A DNA stretch of 34,486 bases from Chloroflexota bacterium (lineage in GTDB: Bacteria; Chloroflexota; Chloroflexia; Chloroflexales; Chloroflexaceae). Made by a program: the position numbers and the translations under genes. The notes beneath the pieces are model-generated. The model did not search any database, was not told the DNA's origin, and was given only the letters and a program-made list of their open reading frames with translations. This document shows positions 1 to 8,685 of the stretch, piece after piece (position 1 is the first letter of the stretch; the number at the start of each line of letters is the position of its first letter). Location: the NCBI GenBank assembly GCA_013388805.1, contig JACAEO010000335.1, positions 1 through 34,486 of the forward strand, in the 5' to 3' direction.

Positions 1-33
1 CCCCCCCCCCCCCACCCCCAACAACATACCCTC

Positions 34-52
34 CTCTCCCAGGCTGGGAGAG
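34..52. repeat. Small perfect hairpin in gene-free left end
   Basis: Eight-base arms (CTCTCCCA / TGGGAGAG) enclose a 3-nt loop. A C-rich tract occupies bases 1-19 just before it. No T-run follows on either strand, so it is not a convincing terminator; it looks like a short dispersed palindrome. Nothing else is visible in 1-214. Confidence 0.35.
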
Positions 53-214
53 AACGTCGGGAGGGGGGCCGTGCCGCGCGCAACGCCGTATGTGCAAGGT
101 AGTGAGGTTATACCATTTCCGATTGCAGATTTTGGCTTGCAGATTGCCGCACATGGCGTCACGATGAGCGATGACGGCAACGACAATACGGAACTGTGCC
201 AACTGGATTTGGTA

Positions 215-811
215 TTAGACCCCCCCAAAGTGGCGCAAGGCCAGGCGCAGGCGCTCTTCGAGCTCAGTGGGAGCGTCGGCAGGCAGCGCCGCGATGGCTG
301 AGGCAGCCTCGGCGCTGCTGTAGCCGAGACTGACAAGCAGCTCAGCCAGTTCGCTGTTGGCCGCGTGCACCACCCCGGTGGCCCCGGCAGCCGGCAGCGG
401 CAGCCCCTTGAGCTCAAGCTTGCCCTTCAGTTCCAGCACGAGCCGCTCGGCAGTCTTTTTACCGATGCCGGGCACACGAGCCAGGCGCGCCGTGTCGCCA
501 TGGGCGATCGCGGCGCGGATCTCGTCGAGCTCGCCGGCTGAGAGCAGGCTCAGGGCGACCCGCGGCCCGACACCCGAGACGCTGAGCAGGCTCTCGAACA
601 GGGCGCGCTGTTCGACGCTGGCGAAGCCATAGAGGCTGAGCGCGTCCTCGCGCACGATGAGCAGCGTGTAGAGGAAGACCTGGTCACCCACTGCGCCGGC
701 CGCGCCGAGCACCGGACGGGGTGCAAAGACCATGAAGCCAATGCCGCCGGTCTCCACCACCAGGTGGTCAGCGCCGATGTGGAGCAGCGTGCCGCGCAGC
801 GATGCGATCAT
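215..811 (-). CDS. ruvA: Holliday junction branch migration protein RuvA
   Basis: RuvA binds four-way DNA junctions as a tetramer and loads the RuvB motor for branch migration in recombinational repair. The 198-residue product has the normal family length and layout: an N-terminal OB-fold beginning MIASLRG, two helix-hairpin-helix motifs (SVSGVGP at 77-83, [14 protein letters not shown] at 112-125), a flexible Ala/Gly/Pro linker and a C-terminal RuvB-binding domain ending LRHFGGV. The frame is open further upstream, but the conserved MIASLRG start and the promoter at 845-853 fix the start at 811. RuvB and RuvC are not adjacent, so this is not a ruvAB operon here. Confidence 0.96.
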   Translation of the reverse strand: MIASLRGTLLHIGADHLVVETGGIGFMVFAPRPVLGAAGAVGDQVFLYTLLIVREDALSLYGFASVEQRALFESLLSVSGVGPRVALSLLSAGELDEIRAAIAHGDTARLARVPGIGKKTAERLVLELKGKLELKGLPLPAAGATGVVHAANSELAELLVSLGYSSAEAASAIAALPADAPTELEERLRLALRHFGGV

Positions 812-844
812 GGCCCTCCCCGCAACGAACAGCGATCGCCGTGA

Positions 845-853
845 ATTATACCA
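845..853 (-). promoter_or_regulatory. Extended -10 promoter of ruvA
   Basis: On the minus strand the sequence reads TGG-TATAAT, a perfect -10 with the TGN extension. Transcription would start near 838, about 27 nt before the ruvA start codon. No good -35 is seen at the usual distance. Confidence 0.6.
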
Positions 854-966
854 TCGCCCGTTGCGCATGACGCATCTGGGCAGGTGCAACGATACCTGGG
901 GCAGGCCCCTCACCCCACCACGAGAGGCAGCGGTTGCGCACGCCCCGCTTGACGCACGGCGTCATC

Positions 967-996
967 TTGACAGCCTCGCTTTGCGCATGTTATGAT
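967..996 (+). promoter_or_regulatory. Sigma-70-type promoter of the CocE-like hydrolase
   Basis: TTGACA (967-972), an 18-nt spacer and TATGAT (991-996), with TGT directly before the -10. The predicted start near 1003 leaves an 88-nt leader before the gene at 1091. Confidence 0.65.
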
Positions 997-1090
997 TTTT
1001 ATAACGCAGTGTGTAATAGTGACGTAAGCCAGGGTTGGGCCTGCTGATCACCGTGGATCAATCTGTGCATTACCAGCAGGAGTCTCGCTG

Positions 1091-2863
1091 ATGCGCCGCT
1101 CAGCCGTGCTGAGTCTGACCGGGCTTGGGCTCGCCGGGCTGGGGGCGTACGTTGCCCGCCGCAAGCTGGCTGCGCGGGCATTCGGCCTGCGCCCACCGGA
1201 TTATGCTGTCACGGTTGAGCGCAACCTGGCAGTGCCGATGCCCGATGGCGTCACGCTGTATGCCGACCGCTACGCGCCGCGGGCCGCCGGCAACTTCCCG
1301 ACCATTCTGCTGCGCACGCCCTACGGGCGCCCATCCGAGACCCGGGTGCTCGGCCCGTTCGCCGAGCAGGGCGCCGTGCTCTTCGCCGAGCGGGGCTATA
1401 ACGTGGTGGTGCAGGGGGTGCGCGGGCGCTTCCGCTCTGCGGGGTCGTTCGACCCTTTTGTGCATGAGGCAGCGGATGGCCGGGCTACGCTGGCGTGGAT
1501 CGCCGCGCAGCCCTGGTTCGATGGGAACCTCGGCATGTGGGGGCCCAGCTACCTGGGCTACGTACAGTGGGCAGTCGCGGGCGATGCACCGGGCTACCTC
1601 AAGGCCCTGGTACCGATCGTCACCACGTCGCGCTTCTCGCGGGCTTTCTACCCGCAGGGCGCCTTCGCGTTCGAGTCATCGCTGCGCTGGGCCTCCCTGA
1701 TCCACGCGACCCACCGCCCCGGCGCCAACCTCGATCTCGCCGCGCTGCTGCGGTTGCTCTCGCCGCAGCGCCAGGCGGCGCTGGCCACCGCGCTGGCCAC
1801 GCAGCCGCTCGGCGTCGCCGACCGGGCCGCGCTCGGTGAGCCGGTGTCCTTCTACCAGGACTGGCTCGACGACTCGGACCCTGAGGGCGGCTACTGGAGC
1901 CGGGTAGACCAGCACCGGGCCCTGGCCCGCATCCATGTGCCGGTCCACCTCATCGCCGGCTGGTACGACCTGTTCCTGGCCGAACAGCTTGCCGACTACA
2001 GCACCCTGCTCGCAGCGGGACGCACCCCGTATCTGACCGTGCTGCCCCGCTATCACAACGACCCGGCACTGGCCCTGGACGGCATCCGTGAGGGTCTCTG
2101 GTGGCTCGATGCGCAACTCAAGGGCCGTCGGGCCCTGCTCCAGCGCCGCCCGGTGCGGCTGGCGCTGATGGGCAGTCACGAGTGGCACGAGATGGACTAC
2201 TGGCCGCCGCCCGCCGCCATGACGCGGTACTACCTCCACGCTGAGGGCATGCTCTCGACCCACCCGCCCGCCGAGGCGAGCACGCCGGACCACTATCGCT
2301 ACGACCCGCGCAATCCGACCCCGGCGCTCGGCGGGCCGGTTCTCGGCCCACAGGGCGGCCCGCGGGACCAGCGACCGATTGAGGGCCGCGGCGACCTGCT
2401 CTGTTACACCACGCCACCGCTGCCGCACGAACTGGACGTGATCGGCTATGTGCGCCTCGAATTGTTCGTTCGTTCGAGCCTGGGGTACACCGACTTTGTC
2501 GGCCGCCTCTGCGATGTCCATCCCGACGGACGTTCGATCAACGTCTGCGAAGGGCTCTGTCGGGTGGCGCCAGGGACGGGTGAGCCACAGCCCGATGGCA
2601 GCCTGCGCCTGGAGCTCGATCTCTGGGCCACGGCCCAGCGCTTTCGGGCCGGGCACCGCCTCCGCTTACACATCTGTAGCGCGGCCCACCCGCGCTGGGG
2701 CGCTAACCCCGGCGACGGGCGCCGCTTCCGCGACGCCGGGGCAGTGCCGGGCCCGGCGGCCGATCAGACGATCTACCACGACGTAGATCACCCTTCGGCA
2801 CTGGTGCTTCCGGTTGTCTCGGCCACGACCCGCCAGGCTATGGAAGCCAGCGACCATACGTAG
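1091..2863 (+). CDS. CocE/NonD-family alpha/beta hydrolase (S15-like)
   Basis: A 590-residue protein of the cocaine esterase / X-Pro dipeptidyl-peptidase (S15) superfamily, which hydrolyses esters or amides. The N-terminus (about 4-21) is a hydrophobic anchor after two arginines. The family core starts at VPMPDGVTLYADRYAP; the nucleophile is Ser153 in GPSYLG, the probable acid is Asp293 in GWYD, and the probable base is His322 in RYHND. The C-terminal part (about 380-580) fits the jelly-roll PepX_C domain. AGGAG at 1078-1082 sits 8 nt before the ATG. Substrate cannot be told from sequence. It is monocistronic or weakly linked to the acyl-CoA dehydrogenase 37 nt downstream. Confidence 0.88.
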   Translation: MRRSAVLSLTGLGLAGLGAYVARRKLAARAFGLRPPDYAVTVERNLAVPMPDGVTLYADRYAPRAAGNFPTILLRTPYGRPSETRVLGPFAEQGAVLFAERGYNVVVQGVRGRFRSAGSFDPFVHEAADGRATLAWIAAQPWFDGNLGMWGPSYLGYVQWAVAGDAPGYLKALVPIVTTSRFSRAFYPQGAFAFESSLRWASLIHATHRPGANLDLAALLRLLSPQRQAALATALATQPLGVADRAALGEPVSFYQDWLDDSDPEGGYWSRVDQHRALARIHVPVHLIAGWYDLFLAEQLADYSTLLAAGRTPYLTVLPRYHNDPALALDGIREGLWWLDAQLKGRRALLQRRPVRLALMGSHEWHEMDYWPPPAAMTRYYLHAEGMLSTHPPAEASTPDHYRYDPRNPTPALGGPVLGPQGGPRDQRPIEGRGDLLCYTTPPLPHELDVIGYVRLELFVRSSLGYTDFVGRLCDVHPDGRSINVCEGLCRVAPGTGEPQPDGSLRLELDLWATAQRFRAGHRLRLHICSAAHPRWGANPGDGRRFRDAGAVPGPAADQTIYHDVDHPSALVLPVVSATTRQAMEASDHT

Positions 2864-2900
2864 TGCGGCCAGAAGCCGCCGGACAGGAGAGGACACACCG

Positions 2901-4115
2901 ATGGAGTTCGAGCACAGCGACGAAATCAAGATGCTGCGCCAGACCGTCCGCGACTTTGTGAACAAGGAGATCCGCCCGATCGCCCGCGAGATCGACGAGG
3001 AGGAGCGGGTACCGCTCGAGGTCGTGAAGAAGGCCGGTGAGCTCGGCCTGCTGGGCGTGCCCTTTCCCGAGATGGACGGCGGCCTCGGCCTGGGCATCAC
3101 CGGTTACTGCGTGCTCATGGAGGAACTGAACCGCGTCTGCGCCAGTACCGCCACGATCATCGGCGCGCATACCCAGCTGGCCGCGGCGAGCATCTGGATC
3201 GGCGGCACCGAGGCCCAGAAGGATAAGTACCTCAAGGGCATGATGGCCGGTCGGCTGATCGGCGCCTGGGCGCTTACCGAGCCCAACGCCGGCAGCGACG
3301 CCGCCCACATCAGCACCACCGCGGAGCTGCGCGGCGACGAGTGGGTGATCAATGGCCAGAAGATGTGGATCACCAACGGCAGCTTCGCCGATGTGGTCGT
3401 TGTCCACGCGCTGACCGACAAGACCAAGGGCGCGCGCGGCGGCATCACCGCCTTTATCGTCGAGAAGGACTTCCCCGGCTTCCACGTGGGCAAGATCGAG
3501 GACAAGATGGGCCTGAAGGCCTCGCACACCGCCAGCCTCTATTTTGAGGACATGCGTGTGCCGGCCGAGAATGTGCTCGGCGGCGCGCATGGCGTCGGGC
3601 ACGGCTTTCCAATCGCCATGATGACGCTCGATATCGGGCGCGTTGGCCTCGGGGCCGGTGCGATCGGCTCGGCCAAGGAGGCCTTCGAACTGAGCCGTAA
3701 GTACGCCATCGAGCGGCACCAGTTCGGCCGCGCGATCGCCGAGTTCCAGGCTATCCAGTTCAAGCTGGCCGATATGGCGGTGAAGATCTACACCATGGAG
3801 CAGATCGTCTACGACTGCGCCAGGCGGGTCGACGCCGGTAAGAAATCGACGATCGAGAGCAGCATCTGCAAGCTCTACTGCACCGAGATGGCCAGCCAGG
3901 TGATCGACGAGGCGATCCAGATCCACGGCGGGATGGGCTTCTCGCGCGAACTGCCGCTCGAGCGCATGTACCGCGACGCGCGCGTCACGCGCATCTTCGA
4001 GGGTACCAACGAGATCCAGAAGTCGGTCATCGCCTCCGAACTGCTCAAGCAGGTCGGCTACCGCATCCATCGCCACGAGGGCATCTATACCTCTCCCAAG
4101 AAGAACCCCGAGTAA
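2901..4115 (+). CDS. Acyl-CoA dehydrogenase
   Basis: A 404-residue FAD-dependent acyl-CoA dehydrogenase that would introduce a trans-2 double bond into an acyl-CoA and pass electrons to ETF. It has the N-terminal helical domain, the middle beta domain (WALTEPNAGSDA; MWITNG), and the C-terminal helical domain with RHQFGRAI and IHGGMGFSRELPLERMYRD. The presumed catalytic base is Glu367 in the FEGTNEIQ motif near the C-terminus. The start is the ATG with AGGAG at 2885-2889; an upstream in-frame extension overlaps the previous gene and looks like shadow sequence. No ETF or thiolase genes lie nearby, so the chain-length or branched-chain substrate is unknown. Confidence 0.93.
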   Translation: MEFEHSDEIKMLRQTVRDFVNKEIRPIAREIDEEERVPLEVVKKAGELGLLGVPFPEMDGGLGLGITGYCVLMEELNRVCASTATIIGAHTQLAAASIWIGGTEAQKDKYLKGMMAGRLIGAWALTEPNAGSDAAHISTTAELRGDEWVINGQKMWITNGSFADVVVVHALTDKTKGARGGITAFIVEKDFPGFHVGKIEDKMGLKASHTASLYFEDMRVPAENVLGGAHGVGHGFPIAMMTLDIGRVGLGAGAIGSAKEAFELSRKYAIERHQFGRAIAEFQAIQFKLADMAVKIYTMEQIVYDCARRVDAGKKSTIESSICKLYCTEMASQVIDEAIQIHGGMGFSRELPLERMYRDARVTRIFEGTNEIQKSVIASELLKQVGYRIHRHEGIYTSPKKNPE

Positions 4116-4148
4116 TGCGCAGGTGGTGTGAAGCGGCGAGGTGCGACG

Positions 4149-4260
4149 TTGCACGATCCTGCTGGCAAACCCGGGTACGCGGGCCTCTGGCCCGCATGCG
4201 GGCGGGACGCCCACGCACCCGGCGTGGGAAAACCGGGGTTTGCCAGCAGGATTGTTGCAA
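4149..4260. repeat. 112-bp inverted-repeat element (MITE/REP-like)
   Basis: Left arm 4149-4174 and right arm 4233-4260 are near-perfect inverted repeats; a 17-base core (4156-4172 versus 4236-4252) pairs perfectly. The interior holds more GC palindromes and a GCGGGCGGGACGCCC segment that recurs at 14176-14190. It fills the gap between the acyl-CoA dehydrogenase and the next gene and could act as a transcription barrier. No transposase is visible. Confidence 0.7.
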
Positions 4261-4310
4261 TAGCCCTGAGCAAGCGATGGACCAGGGGGCACGCGCCGCG
4301 CCAGTGCGCG

Positions 4311-4316
4311 TATAAT
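4311..4316 (+). promoter_or_regulatory. Perfect -10 box just upstream of envelope protein gene
   Basis: TATAAT followed 7 nt later by the ATG at 4324. Transcription would start at about 4322-4324, making the mRNA leaderless. The box overlaps the other possible start at 4315. No clear -35 or ribosome binding site is seen. Confidence 0.5.
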
Positions 4317-4323
4317 GGCGGCC

Positions 4324-6912
4324 ATGGCGCAGAGAATTGCCACGTTGGCGCTGCGCGCCGCGCAACTGGCGCTGGCCGTGCTCGTCGCGGCCTATCTGGC
4401 TTCCTTCGCCGCTCATGCCCTGCTCCTGCTCGGCTTTCGCTTCCCGCTCGACTACGGGGAGGGGCCGCTGCTCGCCCAGGTCGAGCGCCTGCGCTCCGGC
4501 ATCCCGATCTGGCGACTATACGCCGACCCCGCGGCGCCACCCTACCTGATCGTCAACTACCCGCCCGTCTATCTGCTGCTCACGGCGGCGCTTACCCCTC
4601 TGGACGGAGCAGTGCTCAGCAGCGGGCGCCTGATCTCGCTGCTGGCCGCGCTGGGCGCGGTTGCCGCGCTCGCTATGCTCGCCACGACCCGGCGCCAGCG
4701 CGCGCGCTTCACCCCGCATCCTGCATCCTTCTATCTGTCGCTGCTCTTTCTCACCGTACCCATCGTGCGCGAGTGGGCGGCGCTGATGCGCGTCGATATG
4801 CTCGGCGTCTGCCTGGGCCTCTGGGGACTGGCCGTGCTCAGCGGCGGGACGCGGGGACCAGGCCCGCGCCGGGCTGCGCTGGCCGGAGTGCTGTTGCTGG
4901 CCAGCCTGTATACCAAACCCTCGCTGATCGCCGCGCCCGTCGCGGGCGGGGCATGGCTGCTCTGGCGAGCCTGGCGCGCACCAGCACCCGAACGCCGCAG
5001 CGCAATGCTGGCGACCGCGACCCTCAGCGGCGTGCTGGCGGTGGGCGGCGGGCTGCTCTTTGCGGCCTTCCAGCTGGCGAGTGGCGGCTGGTTCGCACTG
5101 CATGTGGTGACGGCCAACGCCAACCGCTGGGATGGCGCGCTGGCCCGGGGCTTCTGGGCGCAGCAATTCGACCTGCGCTGGCCTCTGGCCGCCGCCGCCG
5201 CCCTGGCCGCAATCTCGATCGCCTGGCCCCACATCCCGGCACCCCGCGACGGTGTCAGGCCAACGCCTGCGCCACCGCGGGGCGCTCTTTCCCGTACCGA
5301 GCCTGGGGCGAATGCTGCGGCCCTACGGGGCCGCAGCCCATCACCCGGGCACCCCGGCACCCTGGCGCCCCGTCCCACCCTCGCCGTCCTCTACACCCTG
5401 CTCGGCGCCGTCACGGCGATCGGGGTCGGCAAGGTGGGGGCCTACAGCAACTACTTCCTCGAACTGTACGCCGGGCTGGTCTGGCTGGTTGCCCTGACGG
5501 GCACTGCTGCAATCGCAGCATCCGCAGCCTTGCCGCTCTCCGTTCTGCGTTCTGCGTTCTACGGCCTGCTCGTTCTCTCCCTGCTCTACTACCCGCCGCT
5601 GTGGGACGCCAACCGGCTCCGCCCGGCGGGGTTGATCGAGCCCAGTCCGCCGCGGATGGCCTTTGGCCGCTACGGGCTGTGGGCCGACCTGGCCCGCGAG
5701 CGCGCAGTGCTTGCGGCCCAGGCCCGGGTGGGCACCGTGCTGGTAGCCGAGGTGAAGGCCGCCGGGCCGCTGATCTTCACCGATATGCCCGGCGTCGCCG
5801 CCGCCGCCGGCGTCGACTCGCGGCTGCAGGTCTTCGAGGCGCGCCAGCTTCTCGACCAGGGCCACGCTGATGAGCGGGCGCTGCTGCACGAACTGGCGAA
5901 CGGCGAACTACCCCTGGCGGTGCTCGACTACCTGGGCAACTGGCTGACGCCGGGCGTGGTCGCGATCCTCACACACCGCTACGCCCAGGATGGCTCGCTC
6001 GGCACCTTCGACCTCTACCGCCCGGTGGCCCTGGGGGCTGAGCAGCCGGCCGATCTGCGCTTCGCGGTGCCTGCCGGCGCCCTGCGCCTGGTGGGCCACA
6101 GCCTGGCGCCGCCACTCGGCGCCACGTACGAGCCAGGGGAACTGCTCGCCATCGGGCTTACCTGGCAGCGCGCGGCGGGCGAGCCCGCCGGCCCGCTCAC
6201 CGTCGTGGTCCAGCTGACGACCCCGGACGGCACGCCGATCCTCGCGGTCGAACAGCCCCTGCTCTACGCCGCCTTTCCACCGGCGGACTGGCCAGCGGAC
6301 GCCGCGGTGCAGCACGTGCAGACGCTTGCGCTGCCGCCGGAGCTCCTGGAGGGCGTCTACCTGCTCCAGGTCAGCCTGCGCGCAGGCGGCGATGACCTGG
6401 CGACGCCACAACCGATCGGCAGGCTTACGGTGGCCGCGGCCGGGGGCGCGTACGTCGAGGAAACCGGCCAGTTTGTGCCGGCAGCCATGCGCAGGGCATG
6501 GGCCGAGCTTGGCGCCATCGAGCGTGCCGGGTTCCCGCTGACCCCGGTGGTGCCCTTCGCCTGGGGGCGCCTGCAGTGCTTCGAGCGGGTCTGCCTGGAG
6601 CTACGGGGCGACGCTATCCAGCTACGGCCGCTCGGCGCGCAGCTCTACCTGGCGGAGACCATGCGCAGCGATCACTGCCTGGACGGTGAACCGGCCGCGG
6701 GCGCGCTCTGTCCCGGCTTTGGCGCGGCTGACGAGCGTTTCGCCGAGCTCGGGCCGGCGCTCAGTGGCGAGCTCGCGCGCAATAGCTGGATCGTCCAGTG
6801 GACGGCGGGGGCGCGGCTGGAGCGGCAGCCCACGGGTGAGGCGATCGGCCTGGGACGGCTGGGCGAAGAGACGCTCCGGCTGCCGCCGGGGGTCCGCTAC
6901 CGCTGGCCCTGA
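4324..6912 (+). CDS. Large multi-span membrane protein, GT-C glycosyltransferase-like
   Basis: An 862-residue protein whose N-terminal half (about 1-450) has many hydrophobic segments. The first outer loop carries DYGEG (43-47), resembling the acidic loop of GT-C/ArnT-like glycosyltransferases that use lipid-linked sugars. The C-terminal half is soluble and presumably external; near its end is a Chloroflexota-style segment (FAWGRLQCFERVCLEL). Residues about 305-355 form a Pro/Ala/Gly/Arg-rich stretch encoded partly by a perfect palindrome (5314-5337), likely an in-frame insertion. Start 4324 is preferred because TATAAT ends 7 nt before it; 4315 is the alternative. It ends 5 nt from the convergent lipoprotein gene. 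Sugar donor and acceptor are unknown. Confidence 0.72.
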   Translation: MAQRIATLALRAAQLALAVLVAAYLASFAAHALLLLGFRFPLDYGEGPLLAQVERLRSGIPIWRLYADPAAPPYLIVNYPPVYLLLTAALTPLDGAVLSSGRLISLLAALGAVAALAMLATTRRQRARFTPHPASFYLSLLFLTVPIVREWAALMRVDMLGVCLGLWGLAVLSGGTRGPGPRRAALAGVLLLASLYTKPSLIAAPVAGGAWLLWRAWRAPAPERRSAMLATATLSGVLAVGGGLLFAAFQLASGGWFALHVVTANANRWDGALARGFWAQQFDLRWPLAAAAALAAISIAWPHIPAPRDGVRPTPAPPRGALSRTEPGANAAALRGRSPSPGHPGTLAPRPTLAVLYTLLGAVTAIGVGKVGAYSNYFLELYAGLVWLVALTGTAAIAASAALPLSVLRSAFYGLLVLSLLYYPPLWDANRLRPAGLIEPSPPRMAFGRYGLWADLARERAVLAAQARVGTVLVAEVKAAGPLIFTDMPGVAAAAGVDSRLQVFEARQLLDQGHADERALLHELANGELPLAVLDYLGNWLTPGVVAILTHRYAQDGSLGTFDLYRPVALGAEQPADLRFAVPAGALRLVGHSLAPPLGATYEPGELLAIGLTWQRAAGEPAGPLTVVVQLTTPDGTPILAVEQPLLYAAFPPADWPADAAVQHVQTLALPPELLEGVYLLQVSLRAGGDDLATPQPIGRLTVAAAGGAYVEETGQFVPAAMRRAWAELGAIERAGFPLTPVVPFAWGRLQCFERVCLELRGDAIQLRPLGAQLYLAETMRSDHCLDGEPAAGALCPGFGAADERFAELGPALSGELARNSWIVQWTAGARLERQPTGEAIGLGRLGEETLRLPPGVRYRWP
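5314..5337. repeat. Perfect palindrome inside a coding region
   Basis: Ten-base arms (GCTGCGGCCC / GGGCCGCAGC) with a 4-nt loop lie in frame inside the large membrane protein gene, in a locally Pro/Arg-rich segment unlike its membrane-spanning surroundings. Confidence 0.6.
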
Positions 6913-6917
6913 GCGGG

Positions 6918-7478
6918 CTACGGCGTGGGGCGCTCACAGTAGAAGAAGTCGCCATCGGCGGCGGCGTGATAGGCATACCTCGCGCCATTCACAGCGAGCA
7001 CCAGGCGGTAGCCTTCGACCAGCACCTGCGGGTAGAACATGCCGGGCTGCGGGCACCCGAGCGAGCCATCGCTCCAGGTCACCGCCTCGGCAGAGACAAC
7101 AACGATCTGCGCCGGGTCGGCGCCGGTGCGCCGGGCCAGATCGGCCACCGCTGCGGCAAGCTTCGCGGCGGGCACCTCACCAGATGCGCCAGGCGTCGCC
7201 GGTGTTGCGGCTGGCACTGGCGCCGGGCCAGCGGGCGATGGGGCTGGTGGCGTGGGCGTCGCGGCAGCGCCACCCGGCGGTGGCGGGTAGGCCGTCGGGG
7301 CCACGCCGGGAGGCGCCGGGTAGGCCGTCGGGGCCGCGCCAGGAGGCGCCGGGTAGGCCGTCGGGGCCGGCTGCTGCGGGGCCGCCCCGCAGGCGGCAAG
7401 GGCGAGCATGGCGCTCAGGGCGAGCAGCAGGGCGAGCCGCTGGCGCCAGCGGCGAGAGTACCGTCCGTCTCGCATCAC
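6918..7478 (-). CDS. Proline-rich lipoprotein with YHxxxDG-type C-terminal domain
   Basis: A 186-residue exported lipoprotein. The signal peptide has an Arg-rich start, a Leu/Ala core and a lipobox LAAC with Cys30 as the lipidated residue. Residues about 38-70 are three tandem 11-residue repeats (PTAYPAPPG type), followed by a Pro/Ala/Thr linker to about residue 95, then a compact domain with WSDGSLGCPQPGMFY, YRLVLAVNG and YAYHAAADGDFFYC. The two Cys of that domain may form a disulfide. The domain looks like one widespread in Chloroflexota whose function I do not know. Met1 or Met2 may be the start. Confidence 0.82.
   Translation of the reverse strand: MMRDGRYSRRWRQRLALLLALSAMLALAACGAAPQQPAPTAYPAPPGAAPTAYPAPPGVAPTAYPPPPGGAAATPTPPAPSPAGPAPVPAATPATPGASGEVPAAKLAAAVADLARRTGADPAQIVVVSAEAVTWSDGSLGCPQPGMFYPQVLVEGYRLVLAVNGARYAYHAAADGDFFYCERPTP
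7285..7369. repeat. 33-bp tandem repeat encoding an 11-residue Pro-rich unit
   Basis: The block GGGTAGGCCGTCGGGG recurs at 7285, 7318 and 7351, an exact 33-bp period; the third unit is partial. It encodes (minus strand) the PTAYPAPPG-type repeats of the lipoprotein linker and may vary in copy number between strains. Confidence 0.85.
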
Positions 7479-7805
7479 TACAGCCTTTCTTGCTGTTGGG
7501 CCGAAGCAGTGTCATTGTAAAAGGCATGCTTCAAACTCACGTGACAATCCAGCCTTCAGCTACACAGCGCTCCACCGCTCCAGACCGGCTGTGAGGAGCT
7601 GTGGAGCTGTGGAGCAACTGTCACACGAGAACGCCCGACTCTGAAACACACCTAATGCGATTGCAGATTGCAGATTTGCGATGGTAGATTGGGCGCGGCG
7701 CAGCTGGACACGGTCGAGGTCGCGCTGATGCCCGAACAGGTCGCCTGGAACTGCACTAAGCCATAGGAAGACGCCGGCGGGGCACTGCCCGTTCCAGAGC
7801 CGCTG
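7479..7805. other. Gene-free gap with degenerate repeat
   Basis: No convincing gene. Bases about 7565-7645 contain GCTCCAGACCGG and a tail AACGCCCGACTCTGAAA that loosely match segments near 10905-10975 and 20977-21050. Around 7656-7680 short GATTGCAGATT-type repeats occur, as also near 121-150. Otherwise I see nothing. Confidence 0.4.
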
Positions 7806-7814
7806 TGCTATACT
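7806..7814 (+). promoter_or_regulatory. Extended -10 promoter of GT2-like gene
   Basis: TGC-TATACT. Transcription would begin near 7821, about 3 nt before the GTG start at 7824, so the message would be essentially leaderless. Confidence 0.55.
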
Positions 7815-7823
7815 GGGAACGCA

Positions 7824-8540
7824 GTGGAGCAACCGGACCAGGGGGGCATAACCGTGGCATCGCTCAGCCTCTCGATCGTGCTGCCAGTACACCGGCCCGC
7901 AGGGCTCGCCACCCTGGTCGCAGAGTGCCTGGCCGCTGCGGCGCGTCATGTTGACGACTACGAGCTCATCCTGGTGGTTGACGGCAACGCCGCGGCCAGT
8001 GCAGCGGCTGCGCGGCTGGCCGCAACCCACTGGCCGGTAGCGGCCCTGCACTACCCGCGCCGGCGGGGCTACCGGTTTGCGCTCTACGAGGGGTGGAGCG
8101 TCGCCCGAAGCGACTACATCCTGACCCTTGAGGGCAGCAACCTGGCCAGTGGCGCCGAGATTTCGCGCCTGCTGGCGCTCATGCCCTCGTATGCAGCCGT
8201 CTTCGGCTACCGTGAGCGGCCGGCGCCCGACCCGATCGAGCGCCTGGTTGCGACAGCCATCCGCGCGCGCAGTGCACCGGCGATGCGCGACCCCACCTTG
8301 CATCTGGCGCTGCTGCGTGCCGATCTGCGCGACCTGCTCTCGCCAGCCGGCCCCGATGCATTGGTAATGGCCGAGTTGTATGCGGCGGCCCGGCAACGGT
8401 CGCTGGCCGTGGCTGAGGTGGCCGTGGCTGGCACCCCGGCAGCCACCGGGCGCAGTGCGCTGCGCGCCGGGGCAGTGCTGCTGCTGGCCGGCGGGCTGTG
8501 GCTCTTGCGTCGCCGCATCCCGCGGGGGCAGCGCGCGTGA
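7824..8540 (+). CDS. GT2-like protein with altered DxD motif
   Basis: A 238-residue protein whose N-terminal half matches the GT-A fold of family 2 glycosyltransferases: SIVLPVHRP, then YELILVVDGNAAAS, then a basic RRRGYRFALYEGW segment and RSDYILTLEGSNLASG. Where active family members have a metal-binding DxD (usually DADL), this has E103-G-S. The C-terminal half is shorter than usual and ends in one hydrophobic segment (LRAGAVLLLAGGLWLL) followed by arginines, so it may sit on the membrane. It could be a non-catalytic or divergent transferase. GTG 7824 is chosen from promoter position; GTG 7854 is possible. Confidence 0.68.
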   Translation: MEQPDQGGITVASLSLSIVLPVHRPAGLATLVAECLAAAARHVDDYELILVVDGNAAASAAAARLAATHWPVAALHYPRRRGYRFALYEGWSVARSDYILTLEGSNLASGAEISRLLALMPSYAAVFGYRERPAPDPIERLVATAIRARSAPAMRDPTLHLALLRADLRDLLSPAGPDALVMAELYAAARQRSLAVAEVAVAGTPAATGRSALRAGAVLLLAGGLWLLRRRIPRGQRA

Positions 8541-8685
8541 GTGGCGGGCCAGTAGGCAGAGACAGGCTTCAGGCGTTGATGTTCCAGCTTCACGGGCGCC
8601 AGCGACAACAACCCTGGCTGCCTGAGCGTCTCATAGATGGTACGTGACCACATTGTACACCGGTATTGGCGAAAGGAGCGATGAC

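Noticed and set aside
1-19. C-tract at the left end as a functional element
   Set aside because: A homopolymer at the window edge is not interpretable without the sequence to its left.
2838-4343. Long open frame on the minus strand opposite the acyl-CoA dehydrogenase
   Set aside because: It mirrors a well-supported gene in GC-rich DNA and its translation has no family features.
4128-5870. Long plus-strand frame overlapping the envelope protein
   Set aside because: Its translation is Arg/Ala/Pro-rich shadow sequence and it runs through the inverted-repeat element.
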